Shown: positions 16,128-25,160, numbered from the stretch's first letter. The stretch: DNA of 64,000 bases from JANQPD01 sp963715655 (GCA_963715655.1 OY970262.1:1364001-1428000); one strand, 5' to 3'. Made by a program: numbers and translations. Notes: generated from the sequence alone by a model not told the origin.

Positions 16128-18597
16128 AACCCTTTTAATTGGTTGGGATGCCGCTGATTGGCAACTAATAAATCCGCTTATTGAAAAAGGGTTGATGCCC
16201 ACGTTTGCCAAGCTAAAGTCTAATGGTGTGTTTGGAAATTTGGCTACGCTAAAACCGGTACTTAGTCCTGTTTTATGGACATCTATTGCCACCGGAAAAC
16301 GCTCTTATAAACATGGTATTCATGGTTTTGTGGAAATAAATCCGGCAACAGCCAATATTGAGGCTGTAAAAGTAACCAGCCGAAAATGTGCTGCTATTTG
16401 GAATATTCTAAACACTGCGGGCCTCAAAACCAATGTGGTAAATTGGTGGCCTTCACATCCTGCGGAAGCAGTAAATGGTGTATATGTAAGTAATCGATTT
16501 CATATAGGTGCGCCAGCCCTTGGTAAGCCTTGGCCCTTGGCAGCTAATACGGTGCATCCACAGGAGTGGCAAACACGTTTAGAGGATTTGCGGCTACACC
16601 CGGCTGAATTAACCTTAGCACATATAGAACCCTTTATAAAAGCAGCCGCTAATTTAAATCCTGAAAATGACGGTGTGCTAAAGTCTGTTATTAGAGTTTT
16701 GGCGCACGCCTGCTCTATACACAATGCGGCTACCGAACTAATGGTTAAAACCGATTGGGATTTTATGGCGGTGTATCAGGAAGCCATAGACCATTTTAGT
16801 CATTTAGCTATGAAATATCATCCACCAAAATTGAAGGATATTGCGGATGCAGATTTTGAAAAATATAGCGGTATAGTAGAAGCCGCATATCGTTTTCACG
16901 ATATGATGTTGGAACGCTTATTAGAATTAGCGGGAGCGGATACAAACGTACTTTTAGTTTCTGACCATGGATTTCAAAATGGCGCGCAGCGCACGGTAGA
17001 ATTGCCAGATGTACCCGCTGCACCGGCTTTGGAGCACAGAAAATTTGGAGTTTTTTTAGCACACGGACCGGCATTTAAAAAAAATAAAGAAGTTTTTGGT
17101 GCATCGCTTTTAGATGTTGCACCAAGCATTTTACATGCACACGGTTTGCCTGTGGGCGATGATATGGAAGGAAAAGTGCTCCATCAAATGTTTAACACAC
17201 AAATCAAACCCAGTACTATTACTACATGGGAAGATGTAGTTTCATTGCAAAAAAATACGCTACAAGAAAATTCATCGCACGAAAGTGATGCCGCTGTTTT
17301 ACGCCAACTTGCAGAAATAGGATACATTGATTTACCCGAAAAAGAAAAGCAGGCGTATGTACGGTACGAATTAGAATACAACTTAATACAAAGTTTGGTT
17401 GATGGTGGGCAGTGGACAGAAGCTCAGCGCAAAGGGCTTCAGCTTTACAATGAATTTAAAGATGGACGCTCAACCAAAATTTTGTTGCATATTTTGCATC
17501 AAATAGCAAATACCAAACGTTTTGAAGCAATATTAAACGCATTTAAAACGCTGGTAGGAGCTCAGCACCCTGATGTAATTTATTTTACCGGACTGCAATA
17601 TAACATGCATGGAAATTATGCAAAAGCATTAGAGTATTTTATTACACTTGAAGATGCAGGAGGACTTTCTGTGCAACTGTATGTACAAATAGCCAATAGT
17701 TTTTACTTAGCTCAAAAATATGAACAGGCAGAGCGCTACGTGCAAAAGGCGCTGAAACTAGAAGAGGAAAACCCGGCTGCTTTAAGCTTTTTGGGGCAAA
17801 CGCAAATAGCTTTACAAAAATTTGAAAAAGCAATAGATACACTAACTAGAAGCGTAGCCTTACAGTTTTTTCAACCCACCGCACATTATTTTTTAGCCTT
17901 GGCTTTTATTGAAATAAACGCCTTAGATGCAGCTAAAAAAGCATTAGAAAGTTGTTTGCATCAAGCACCTAAACATACCGCAGCTAGGCATTTGTTTAAT
18001 GAATTAATGCATTTAAAGCCAATGGAAACGCAGCCGATTATAGTAGTAAGCGGCTTGCCGCGCAGCGGCACTAGTATGTTAATGCAAATGCTACAATTGG
18101 GGGAAGTCTCTCTTTATACCGATAAAAAGCGTGAGGCTGATGCGCACAATCCGAAGGGTTATTTTGAAACGGAAGCAGTAAAACGATTGCCACAAAGTGC
18201 AGACTTTTTAAAACAAGCAAAAGGCAAAGCAGTGAAGATTGTTAGTCCTTTACTGCGTTATTTGCCGGCAGACAACACCTATTATATACTACTAGTAGAG
18301 CGACCGATGCTAGAAGTATTGATTTCGCAAGAAAAAATGAAAGGAAGAACACACGAAGAAATTATGCGAAGTTTCCCGTTTAAATTAGCGGTAGATTTTG
18401 AAGAGGAACAGAAACGAATTTTCCAATGGCTTGATCAGCAATTGAATATAAAGTATATAACGGTAAAGTATTTAGATTGCTTGGAAAACCCTACAGTGGT
18501 GGCGCAACAAATCGCAAACTTTTTACCCTTAAAATTTAATCCTGAATTAGCCGTTTCAGCCATTAATAAAAAGCTGCATCGCAATAAGTTGTCATAA
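16120..18597 (+). CDS. Phosphodiesterase (alkaline phosphatase superfamily) - TPR - sulfotransferase fusion
   Basis: An 825-residue three-part protein. Residues 1-360 form a type I phosphodiesterase/nucleotide pyrophosphatase fold: metal ligand Asp10 (LLIGWDAADW), probable nucleophile near Thr54 (SPVLWTSIATGK), Asp224/His228 (IDHFSH), Asp282-His283 (SDHGF) and His315. Residues about 420-630 contain tetratricopeptide-like helix pairs. Residues about 638-825 are a P-loop sulfotransferase-like domain with the PAPS-binding loop G-L-P-R-S-G-T-S at 645-652. There is no signal peptide, so it is probably cytosolic. The start at ATG 16120 begins the conserved strand; an upstream TTG at 16045 is in frame but unlikely. 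Substrate unknown; both catalytic domains could act on a sulfated or phosphorylated small molecule or glycan. Confidence 0.85.
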   Translation: MAKTLLIGWDAADWQLINPLIEKGLMPTFAKLKSNGVFGNLATLKPVLSPVLWTSIATGKRSYKHGIHGFVEINPATANIEAVKVTSRKCAAIWNILNTAGLKTNVVNWWPSHPAEAVNGVYVSNRFHIGAPALGKPWPLAANTVHPQEWQTRLEDLRLHPAELTLAHIEPFIKAAANLNPENDGVLKSVIRVLAHACSIHNAATELMVKTDWDFMAVYQEAIDHFSHLAMKYHPPKLKDIADADFEKYSGIVEAAYRFHDMMLERLLELAGADTNVLLVSDHGFQNGAQRTVELPDVPAAPALEHRKFGVFLAHGPAFKKNKEVFGASLLDVAPSILHAHGLPVGDDMEGKVLHQMFNTQIKPSTITTWEDVVSLQKNTLQENSSHESDAAVLRQLAEIGYIDLPEKEKQAYVRYELEYNLIQSLVDGGQWTEAQRKGLQLYNEFKDGRSTKILLHILHQIANTKRFEAILNAFKTLVGAQHPDVIYFTGLQYNMHGNYAKALEYFITLEDAGGLSVQLYVQIANSFYLAQKYEQAERYVQKALKLEEENPAALSFLGQTQIALQKFEKAIDTLTRSVALQFFQPTAHYFLALAFIEINALDAAKKALESCLHQAPKHTAARHLFNELMHLKPMETQPIIVVSGLPRSGTSMLMQMLQLGEVSLYTDKKREADAHNPKGYFETEAVKRLPQSADFLKQAKGKAVKIVSPLLRYLPADNTYYILLVERPMLEVLISQEKMKGRTHEEIMRSFPFKLAVDFEEEQKRIFQWLDQQLNIKYITVKYLDCLENPTVVAQQIANFLPLKFNPELAVSAINKKLHRNKLS

Positions 18598-18636
18598 TGC
18601 TAAGTTTTTAAGATTTTTGCAGCACATTTACCCCCT

Positions 18637-19506
18637 ATGAAAAAGGATACCCTAGAAAACTCAGTTTTAAAATATACCAGTTTGGCAGCAGCCGTTTTAG
18701 GCACGCAAGCAGCGGGTGCTCAAGCCATTTGGACAGATATTACCGATACTACGCTAAGCACGAACGGAGCGGTGTATAATTTAAATTTAGATAACGATAC
18801 TAGCGGAGTTATTGATTTTAGGATAACACAATTAGTAGATAGTGGTTTAACGCGAGTAACAGGAGTGGTGATTTCTGCCGGAACAAATGCTACCAACCAA
18901 GCAATGGGCGTAAATATGGCCAACTATGCCTATCCTTTTAATTTGCGTGTAGGTGACTCTATCGGGCCGAACCAAGTGTTTAGAGGTATTAATTCAGCTA
19001 AGAATATTGGTTATATGGCTTTTCAAATTGACAATACTACCTATCCTAGTAGTCAGTTTGTAGATACTACTAATGGTATTACCGATGGTTTTTTAGGTTT
19101 ACGTTTTATCCGTTTTGTAAACGATACCAATCGTACGTATTATGGTTGGGCAAGGGTTGATGTTGCTGCTGATTTAAAATCCATTACCATAAAAGACTAT
19201 GGGTATATGCCTATTGAGCGAGAAGGTATGACGGCAGGTGAAAATTCTCCTATTGGTTTGCATGAAAACGGCTTGCCCGAAATTGATATGGTGCAAATGG
19301 GTAATACGCTGCACATTGATTTACCCGTTGGTTTCAAAGAATCGGGTACCTTGGAGTTTTATGATTTAAGTGGAAAAATAGTTGCCAAGAATAGCTTAGA
19401 TACACGTAAAACTGAATTTGATTTAAGTCATTTACCTAAAGGCGTATTGGTTGCTAAGCTTGCTACCAATGGTATGGAAGCCAGTAAAAAGATAGTGGTT
19501 AGGTAA
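18637..19506 (+). CDS. Secreted protein with type IX secretion C-terminal sorting domain
   Basis: A 289-residue protein with an N-terminal export signal (hydrophobic stretch to AAGAQ at about residue 29). The middle (about 30-195) begins with IWTDITDTTLSTNGAVYNLNLDNDTSG and looks like an all-beta domain of unknown function. The last about 75 residues form a type-A T9SS sorting domain: LEFYDLSGKIVAKNSL, FDLSHLPKGVLVAKL and the terminal KKIVVR. Such proteins cross the outer membrane through the type IX machinery and are released or attached to the surface. Gap to the fusion gene is 39 bp. The secretion machinery itself is not in this window. Confidence 0.85.
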   Translation: MKKDTLENSVLKYTSLAAAVLGTQAAGAQAIWTDITDTTLSTNGAVYNLNLDNDTSGVIDFRITQLVDSGLTRVTGVVISAGTNATNQAMGVNMANYAYPFNLRVGDSIGPNQVFRGINSAKNIGYMAFQIDNTTYPSSQFVDTTNGITDGFLGLRFIRFVNDTNRTYYGWARVDVAADLKSITIKDYGYMPIEREGMTAGENSPIGLHENGLPEIDMVQMGNTLHIDLPVGFKESGTLEFYDLSGKIVAKNSLDTRKTEFDLSHLPKGVLVAKLATNGMEASKKIVVR

Positions 19507-19591
19507 AGTTATAGGTTTATTTTATAGGATGGAACACGGATTTGGCGGATAGAACTGAGACGCGCAGCTAACATATATTGTTGTAATTTTT

Positions 19592-19643
19592 AACCAATTA
19601 ACCAATTAACCAATTAACCAATTAACCAATTAACCAATTAACC
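19592..19643 (+). repeat. Octanucleotide tandem repeat, six and a half copies, abutting a start codon
   Basis: AACCAATT is repeated six times (19592-19639) plus AACC (19640-19643), and the next three bases are the ATG of the following gene. Copy-number change by slippage would alter the distance between promoter and start, a possible expression switch; this is inference. Confidence 0.95.
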
Positions 19644-20159
19644 ATGAAAATAACCTGTTTCATTTTCGCCTTTATTATATCAATGGTAGGGTATGCTCAA
19701 CGTGAAGCAGATGTTGAAAATAAGTTGTACCGAAATAGCATACTCTTAGGAATTTTAGAGACAGGTTCGTTTGCTTCTGTAAGCTACGAAAGACGTTTGC
19801 CTGTAAACCCTAACTTTTTTGTAGCCCCTTCCGTGGGGTTGGGCTTTAACCAAGAAGGATATCTCTTTGATTTTACTTTAGTTGAAGACCCCTTAATATA
19901 TGCCACTATTCCACACAGAATTACGGCTTGTTTGGGCAGCGGAAAGCATTTTTTAGAAATAGGAGTGGGTGCCACTTACATTGAAGCAAAAAATAGAGAA
20001 AGTAATTATTTTGGTTACCAAACTATCGGCTACCGTTTTCAGAGTGCACCATCGGGGCGGGCGGTGTTTCGTTTGATTTTAAGTTATCCGGTTGGCGGTT
20101 ATAAAAGCACGGATGTATATTACTTTCCTTTAGGCGTAAGTTTCGGACAAGCATTTTAG
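19644..20159 (+). CDS. Exported protein, probable small outer-membrane barrel, unknown function
   Basis: A 171-residue protein with a signal peptide (about 1-18, ending GYAQ). The mature part contains strands such as SVSYERRLPVNPNFFVAPSVGLGF and a C-terminal stretch VYYFPLGVSFGQAF that ends in Phe, as in outer-membrane proteins. No motif identifies its job. The unusual feature is its setting: the ATG directly follows an octamer tandem array, and a different heptamer array lies downstream (20201-20277). Confidence 0.6.
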   Translation: MKITCFIFAFIISMVGYAQREADVENKLYRNSILLGILETGSFASVSYERRLPVNPNFFVAPSVGLGFNQEGYLFDFTLVEDPLIYATIPHRITACLGSGKHFLEIGVGATYIEAKNRESNYFGYQTIGYRFQSAPSGRAVFRLILSYPVGGYKSTDVYYFPLGVSFGQAF

Positions 20160-20200
20160 AAGATTTTTCGCTGTTTTCTGAGGACTATTTTAAATTCTCC

Positions 20201-20277
20201 TAACTCCTAACTCCTAACTCCTAACTCCTAACTCCTAACTCCTAACTCCTAACTCCTAACTCCTAACTCCTAACTCT
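20201..20277. repeat. Heptanucleotide tandem repeat between convergent genes
   Basis: TAACTCC is repeated ten times without interruption (20201-20270), then one altered copy TAACTCT (20271-20277), preceded by a degenerate ATTCTCC. It fills most of the gap between the + strand gene ending at 20159 and the minus-strand gene ending at 20278. No spacers are present, so it is not CRISPR. Confidence 0.95.
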
Positions 20278-21150
20278 TTACTTTTTCGTGAAGTGTGTTA
20301 CTTGCCCAACAAACTGCTTCGGAAAATCTTTTTCATCATCAAAGCCAAGTTCTATATCTCTACCTTCATGAGGCAAGCTGGCGGTGCCGAATAAATAATC
20401 CCATAAACTAAGCGTAAGTGCGTAATTCACGCCATATTTATGCCCCGCTGGTATTTTTTTTGAGTGATGCCAAATGTGCATTTTTGGATTGTTGAACACA
20501 TATTTAAGCACCCCATAATTCCAACCTAAATTAGCGTGATTTAAATGCCCTATGGCTAATGTGAATAGATGTACTAATAAAAAATCATCAATCCCAAACC
20601 CAATCATAGCTAAAGGCAGGTATTGAATAGTTTTATAAACAATAGTTTCCATCCAGTGAAAACGCAGATGTGCTGCAAACCCCATTTCTTTTACCGAATG
20701 ATGCACCTTATGAAATTCCCAAAGCCAAGGCACACGGTGCAGCAAGCGGTGGGTATTCCATTGAACAAAATCGGCCAGAATAAAAAGAGCTAGTAATTGC
20801 GCCCAGTAGGGCAACGTGTTTATAGAAATAGCTACCGTATTTTCAATACCAAAAAGCGCAAGAAAATCCGCGAAAGCTTTTACGGCAACATTGCTAATGG
20901 CATTATAAGCTACCAAGGAAAAAAGGAAAAAATTGAAAAACATATAAAAAGCATCTAACCAAAAATCCTTTCTAAAAGCCTTTTGATTTTTACGCCAAGG
21001 GAAAATAAGCTCTAAGCTCCATACCACTAAGCTTAAGCCTAGCAACCAATAGAAATAATTACCCCAGCTTGGGTGTAAAATTTCATTGAAGAGGTAATCC
21101 CAATACCCCGTGTATGAATCCACAATAATTTTCCAATACTCCTCCATCAT
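20278..21150 (-). CDS. Sterol desaturase / fatty acid hydroxylase family protein
   Basis: A 290-residue integral membrane protein with about five helices and the histidine clusters of the di-iron hydroxylase family: H-R-L-L-H at 134-138, H-K-V-H-H at 147-151, further His in GHLNHANLGW (202-205), and H-I-W-H-H at 225-229. Family members use iron and oxygen to hydroxylate or desaturate lipids or alkyl chains; the substrate here is unknown. Its ATG overlaps the stop of the rhodanese gene (ATGA), so the pair is coupled. The 3' end abuts the heptamer tandem array. Confidence 0.88.
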   Translation of the reverse strand: MMEEYWKIIVDSYTGYWDYLFNEILHPSWGNYFYWLLGLSLVVWSLELIFPWRKNQKAFRKDFWLDAFYMFFNFFLFSLVAYNAISNVAVKAFADFLALFGIENTVAISINTLPYWAQLLALFILADFVQWNTHRLLHRVPWLWEFHKVHHSVKEMGFAAHLRFHWMETIVYKTIQYLPLAMIGFGIDDFLLVHLFTLAIGHLNHANLGWNYGVLKYVFNNPKMHIWHHSKKIPAGHKYGVNYALTLSLWDYLFGTASLPHEGRDIELGFDDEKDFPKQFVGQVTHFTKK

Positions 21151-21650
21151 TTGTCGTACACCTTTTCACCTTTTTTAAGCCACACGCCCCATACTTTATC
21201 AAAAGCGTGCACTTTTTCCGTTTCTCCATTTATATCCTTTACGGGATATCCTGCATTTTTCCATTCAAAAATACCTCCGTACAAATTACTTACGTTTTCA
21301 AAACCCATTAGGCGCAGTTTCTCACTTATTTTTTCACTGCGATAGCCTACAGAGCAGTACACCACCACGGGTTTTGATTTATCCATTTTTAATACGGCCG
21401 TGCTATCAAAATTATCATATCCTATATGCGTGGCTCCTTCAATATAACTCACTTTGTATTCTGGTTTTTCACGCGCATCTAAAAGGGTAACGGTGTCCTT
21501 AATCTTAGCTAAGCTATCTACACTAATTTCATTAACGGTGTGCGAGAGCAACGTTTTCAACATTAAATTATAGGTATTGCTTTTTACCATTTGCCCCGAG
21601 CAGGAAATTGAAAAGATGCCCATAAATAAAAGTAAAGAGATTTTTTTCAT
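21147..21650 (-). CDS. Rhodanese-domain lipoprotein
   Basis: A 167-residue protein with lipoprotein signal (Cys17 in SISCSG) and one rhodanese domain at about 40-140: LLDAREKPEYKVSYIEGATHIG, then the active-site loop with Cys99 (V-V-V-Y-C-S-V-G-Y-R-S) and NLYGGIFEWKNAGYPV. Single-domain rhodaneses transfer sulfane sulfur to thiols or cyanide, or serve as protein modules. Being lipid-anchored outside the cytoplasm is notable. It is first gene of a two-gene unit with the desaturase-family gene. Confidence 0.9.
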   Translation of the reverse strand: MKKISLLLFMGIFSISCSGQMVKSNTYNLMLKTLLSHTVNEISVDSLAKIKDTVTLLDAREKPEYKVSYIEGATHIGYDNFDSTAVLKMDKSKPVVVYCSVGYRSEKISEKLRLMGFENVSNLYGGIFEWKNAGYPVKDINGETEKVHAFDKVWGVWLKKGEKVYDK

Positions 21651-21799
21651 AGGGTAAAGGTAAGTTTTGAGCGCTATAATAGTAGATTATATAGTGTGCA
21701 TAAATCACTACTTTAAGTAAATCCATATTTAATGCATGGGTAAAATAAGGGTTAAAGACTTTCTACTACCATTCGTTTTTACCCCAAGGCTATGCACCT

Positions 21800-21808
21800 T
21801 ACCTTTGA
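21800..21808 (+). promoter_or_regulatory. Candidate Bacteroidota -7 box for the M20 peptidase gene
   Basis: TACCTTTGA matches TAnnTTTG 22 bases before the ATG at 21830, a natural leader length. A T-rich TTTTT at about 21776-21780 sits near the -33 position instead of a clean TTG. Confidence 0.5.
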
Positions 21809-21829
21809 CTACTAAATGAAAGCACAGGG

Positions 21830-23212
21830 ATGAAAAAACAAAAGGAATATATACAAGCCAATAAAGATAGATTTTTAGAAGAGTTGAAAGCGCTATTGCG
21901 TTTGCCCAGTATTTCTGCAGATAGCAAATACAAAGAGCAAACCATGGAAACGGCCAAGCTGGTGCAGAAATTACTAAAGGAAGCCGGTGCTACCAAAACT
22001 GAAATTTGCGCTACCCCTGGCAATCCAATAGTATATGGTGAGCGTTTGGTAAACCCTGATTTACCAACCATTTTGGTATATGGTCATTATGATGTGCAGC
22101 CGCCCGATCCGTTACATCTTTGGGAAACGGAACCGTTTGATCCCGTGGTGCGTAAAACAGATATTCATCCGGAAGGTGCTGTGTTTGCGCGTGGTGCTTG
22201 CGATGATAAGGGCCAGATGTATATGCATGTAAAGGCCTTAGAGGTAATGGTGAAAACTGATTCTTTACCGTGCAACGTTAAATTTATGATAGAAGGAGAA
22301 GAGGAAGTAGGCAGCGTAAATTTAGGTTGGTTTGTGAGTAGAAATCAAGAGAAATTAAAAAGCGATGTCATTTTAATTTCAGATACAGGAATGTTGGCCA
22401 AAGATGTACCTAGTATTACTACAGGCTTACGCGGATTAAGTTATGTGGAGGTAAAAGTGGTGGGGCCAAATCGTGATTTGCACTCAGGGTTATATGGAGG
22501 AGCAGTAGCCAATCCAATTAATATTTTGGCTGAAATGATTTCTGGCTTAATGGACGAAAATAACCACATTACCATTCCTGGTTTTTATGATGATGTAGAG
22601 GAGCTTAGCAAAGAGACACGAGCCGAAATGGCAAAAGCGCCTTTTGATGTAGAAAAATATAAAAAAGCATTAGACTTAAGTGACATTCATGGGGAAGAAG
22701 GTTACACCACTATGGAGCGCAACAGCATACGCCCCACTTTGGATGTGAACGGGATTTGGGGAGGTTATACTGGTGAAGGCGCCAAAACGGTAATTGCTAG
22801 TGAAGCACATGCAAAAATTTCTATGCGTTTGGTACCACATCAAGAACCAGAGAAAATTACCAAATTGTTTAAAGAATATTTTGAAAGCATTGCGCCAAAA
22901 TCAGTGAAGGTAACCGTTACCCCACATCATGGAGGTGAGCCGTATGTTTCGCCAACAGATCACCCGGGCTATTTAGCGGCTAGCAAGGCCATGGAAGAAA
23001 GTTTTGGCAAAAAACCTATTCCAGTAAGAAGTGGCGGAAGCATTCCTATAGTTGCGTTGTTCGAAAGAGAGTTGGGTGTAAAATCTATCCTCTTAGGTTT
23101 TGGTTTAGATAGCGATGCTATTCACTCGCCAAATGAGCATTTTGGCTTGTTTAATTACTATAAGGGCATTGAAACCATTCCTTTGTTTTTCAAACATTTT
23201 ACGCAAGGGTAG
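21830..23212 (+). CDS. M20 family dipeptidase / metallopeptidase
   Basis: A 460-residue cytosolic enzyme with no signal peptide. Di-zinc site motifs: His86 and Asp88 in VYGHYDVQP, Asp126 in RGACDDKGQM, and the acidic cluster E-G-E-E-E-V-G-S around 155-162 that holds the general base and a metal ligand; the dimerisation (lid) domain occupies about 195-360; the late His in HSPNEHF completes the site. Family members hydrolyse dipeptides (carnosinase/PepV/CNDP type). Monocistronic by layout, with a promoter-like box upstream and a hairpin repeat downstream. Confidence 0.92.
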   Translation: MKKQKEYIQANKDRFLEELKALLRLPSISADSKYKEQTMETAKLVQKLLKEAGATKTEICATPGNPIVYGERLVNPDLPTILVYGHYDVQPPDPLHLWETEPFDPVVRKTDIHPEGAVFARGACDDKGQMYMHVKALEVMVKTDSLPCNVKFMIEGEEEVGSVNLGWFVSRNQEKLKSDVILISDTGMLAKDVPSITTGLRGLSYVEVKVVGPNRDLHSGLYGGAVANPINILAEMISGLMDENNHITIPGFYDDVEELSKETRAEMAKAPFDVEKYKKALDLSDIHGEEGYTTMERNSIRPTLDVNGIWGGYTGEGAKTVIASEAHAKISMRLVPHQEPEKITKLFKEYFESIAPKSVKVTVTPHHGGEPYVSPTDHPGYLAASKAMEESFGKKPIPVRSGGSIPIVALFERELGVKSILLGFGLDSDAIHSPNEHFGLFNYYKGIETIPLFFKHFTQG

Positions 23213-23269
23213 TTGGTGGATTTACGTTAAACACCACTTAATGTTTATAAGGATATTTGCGTGACCCAG

Positions 23270-23324
23270 CCCCCAAAGGGGAAGTAGCCATACATGTCGC
23301 TACTCCCCCTTTTGGGTTTTTAGG
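23270..23324. repeat. Hairpin repeat, relic of the CCCCC/GGGGG core, likely terminator
   Basis: An imperfect inverted repeat pairs CCCCAAAGGGGAAGTAGC (about 23271-23288) with the GCTACTCCCCCTTTTGGG side (about 23299-23316), followed by a T-run. The same vocabulary (AGCCCCC, AAGGGG, AGTAGC, ACTCCCCC) forms the core of the element at 28868-29067, but the outer inverted repeats are missing. It sits between convergent genes and probably ends transcripts from both. Confidence 0.7.
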
Positions 23325-23455
23325 CTTAAAGCACGATACGGAAAATTCGTTTAAATCCGTCAAATCCGTATGCTACTGCCAGTAATATCTGCGCAATAAG
23401 TGTAATCTGTGGCCAAAAACTCTTGTCGCGTTTTCAACATTTGTGCGAAAAGAAA

Positions 23456-25021
23456 CTATTTCCCTTCCACTGCTTTTTTCCTAAACTGTAAATTGCTTCT
23501 TATGAAAATTACCAATGCTATTGCTGATAAAAGCACGCCTACCCAAGGGCCACCAAAATAAATAGCCGTTGCAAACAATCCTGCAGCGGTAAATGCCATA
23601 ATTGCGGTAAGCAGCCAACCACCAATTACATTTAATACGCCCGCTACACGGCTAGCGGCACTTTCAGCTCCCCAAGCTCTATCTGCCAAGGAAGAACCCA
23701 TGGCCACCATAAAACTAACGTAAGTAGTGGAAAGTGGTAATTTATATGACGTGGCTAAGGCAATTAATAAACTAGCCACCACCAAATTAACGGAAGCACG
23801 CACCAAGTCAAAAGCAGGTTTATCGGCTACTGCAATGGAAGTTGTTAATGGAGTAAACTGAAAATTGATTTTATTGTGCATGTTTTCTGGCAATAAGTTG
23901 CTTACCCATTGGTTTACCCCCACGGTGCCTTGCACTATGGCTCTAGATAAAAAATTTGGCTTGAACCGCTCGGCACCCGCATCTTGCCGACTTAAATTCA
24001 CCTCGGTTTCGGTAACTTTACGTGCCTTGCCCGAAAACCACAACGTGATTACCATAATTAATCCTGCTAAAAGCAAAAAGAAAAAAGGTGTTTGAACCGC
24101 TTTAGCCAAATCTGTCATTAAGAACAAGTCAGCCGCTTGTCCGCTGCCATTCCATATTTGATACGATTGAAATCCTGCTAAAGGAACACCCACAAAATTT
24201 ACTAAATCATTGCCTGCAAAAGCCATTGCCAAACTAAAAGTACCGGCAAATACTACCGCTTTAAGCGGGTGCAACTTAAAAAAACGATTACCCAAAAAGA
24301 TAAGTACCGTACAAAGCGTGAAAATCAAACCAATGGAAATCAATAAATTCGCAGACATAAATTCCGAAAGTCTAATTGGAATTAACACGCTTCCTTTAGC
24401 GCCTTTTATCAATAAAAAATACACGATTACAGTGATGGCTACACCAGCAAAAAACACTCCATAGGTTTTCAAATGTTTTTGATAATCAAAGCTGAAAAGC
24501 AGCCTGCATAAGTATTGCACTAGGCTTCCACTGATGAAAGCTAAAGCTATAGACAAGAAAATACCAGATATAATGGCAAGAGCCGTTTCGTAGTTTATGG
24601 CTTCTGCAAGAGTAAAATTGGTATCGCTTTCCGCTATCTTTAAAAGAGCCACGGCAACGGAAGCGCCTAATAAATCGAAGACGATGCTTACCGTGGTACT
24701 GGTGGGCATGCCCAAAGAATTGAAAATATCCAGCAGGATAATATCAGCCACCATCACGGCCACAAAAATTACCATCACGTTAGAAAAAGAAAAAAGGCTT
24801 GGGTTAAAAATTCCTTTGCGCGCGATTTCCATCATACCACTACTGGATAGTGCACCAGCTAACACCCCAACTGCAGCAATTGTTAAAATAAAGTTTCTTG
24901 TGGCAACTTTACTACCTATGGCAGAGTTTAAAAAGTTGACGGCATCATTGCTTACGCCAACAATTAAATCAACCACCGCCAAAAGGAGTAGCATAATTAC
25001 CAAAATTTGATATACCTCCAT
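23456..25021 (-). CDS. Inorganic phosphate transporter, PiT/PHO4 family
   Basis: A 521-residue membrane protein with about 12 helices. The two PHO4 repeats are visible: GVSNDAVNFLNSAIGSKVA at about residues 22-40 and AFAGNDLVNFVGVPLAGF at about 267-285, each with the Asn-Asp pair central to phosphate handling. These carriers import phosphate as metal-phosphate coupled to protons or sodium. The central soluble loop (about 330-390) is ordinary for the family. No PhoU-like companion gene is adjacent. Gene stands alone between the hairpin repeat and a divergent gene at 25174. Confidence 0.92.
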   Translation of the reverse strand: MEVYQILVIMLLLLAVVDLIVGVSNDAVNFLNSAIGSKVATRNFILTIAAVGVLAGALSSSGMMEIARKGIFNPSLFSFSNVMVIFVAVMVADIILLDIFNSLGMPTSTTVSIVFDLLGASVAVALLKIAESDTNFTLAEAINYETALAIISGIFLSIALAFISGSLVQYLCRLLFSFDYQKHLKTYGVFFAGVAITVIVYFLLIKGAKGSVLIPIRLSEFMSANLLISIGLIFTLCTVLIFLGNRFFKLHPLKAVVFAGTFSLAMAFAGNDLVNFVGVPLAGFQSYQIWNGSGQAADLFLMTDLAKAVQTPFFFLLLAGLIMVITLWFSGKARKVTETEVNLSRQDAGAERFKPNFLSRAIVQGTVGVNQWVSNLLPENMHNKINFQFTPLTTSIAVADKPAFDLVRASVNLVVASLLIALATSYKLPLSTTYVSFMVAMGSSLADRAWGAESAASRVAGVLNVIGGWLLTAIMAFTAAGLFATAIYFGGPWVGVLLSAIALVIFIRSNLQFRKKAVEGK

Positions 25022-25160
25022 ATTGCTTTACTCAACTACTTATTGATTGCGCTAATGTTAGCATCACATATTACTTGCACGTTAACTGTAAAAAGTTTTA
25101 TGCGTTTACTCAAAATTTAAACTTTGCTATGTTCAACCCACATATACCTTAAAAACCAAT

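Noticed and set aside
20201..20277. CRISPR array
   Set aside because: Simple 7-bp tandem repeats with no spacers and no cas genes in the window.
24210..24464. Lys/Ala/Thr-rich frames on the plus strand across the PiT gene (also 24597-25010)
   Set aside because: Antisense shadows of a hydrophobic membrane gene; no start context or motif.
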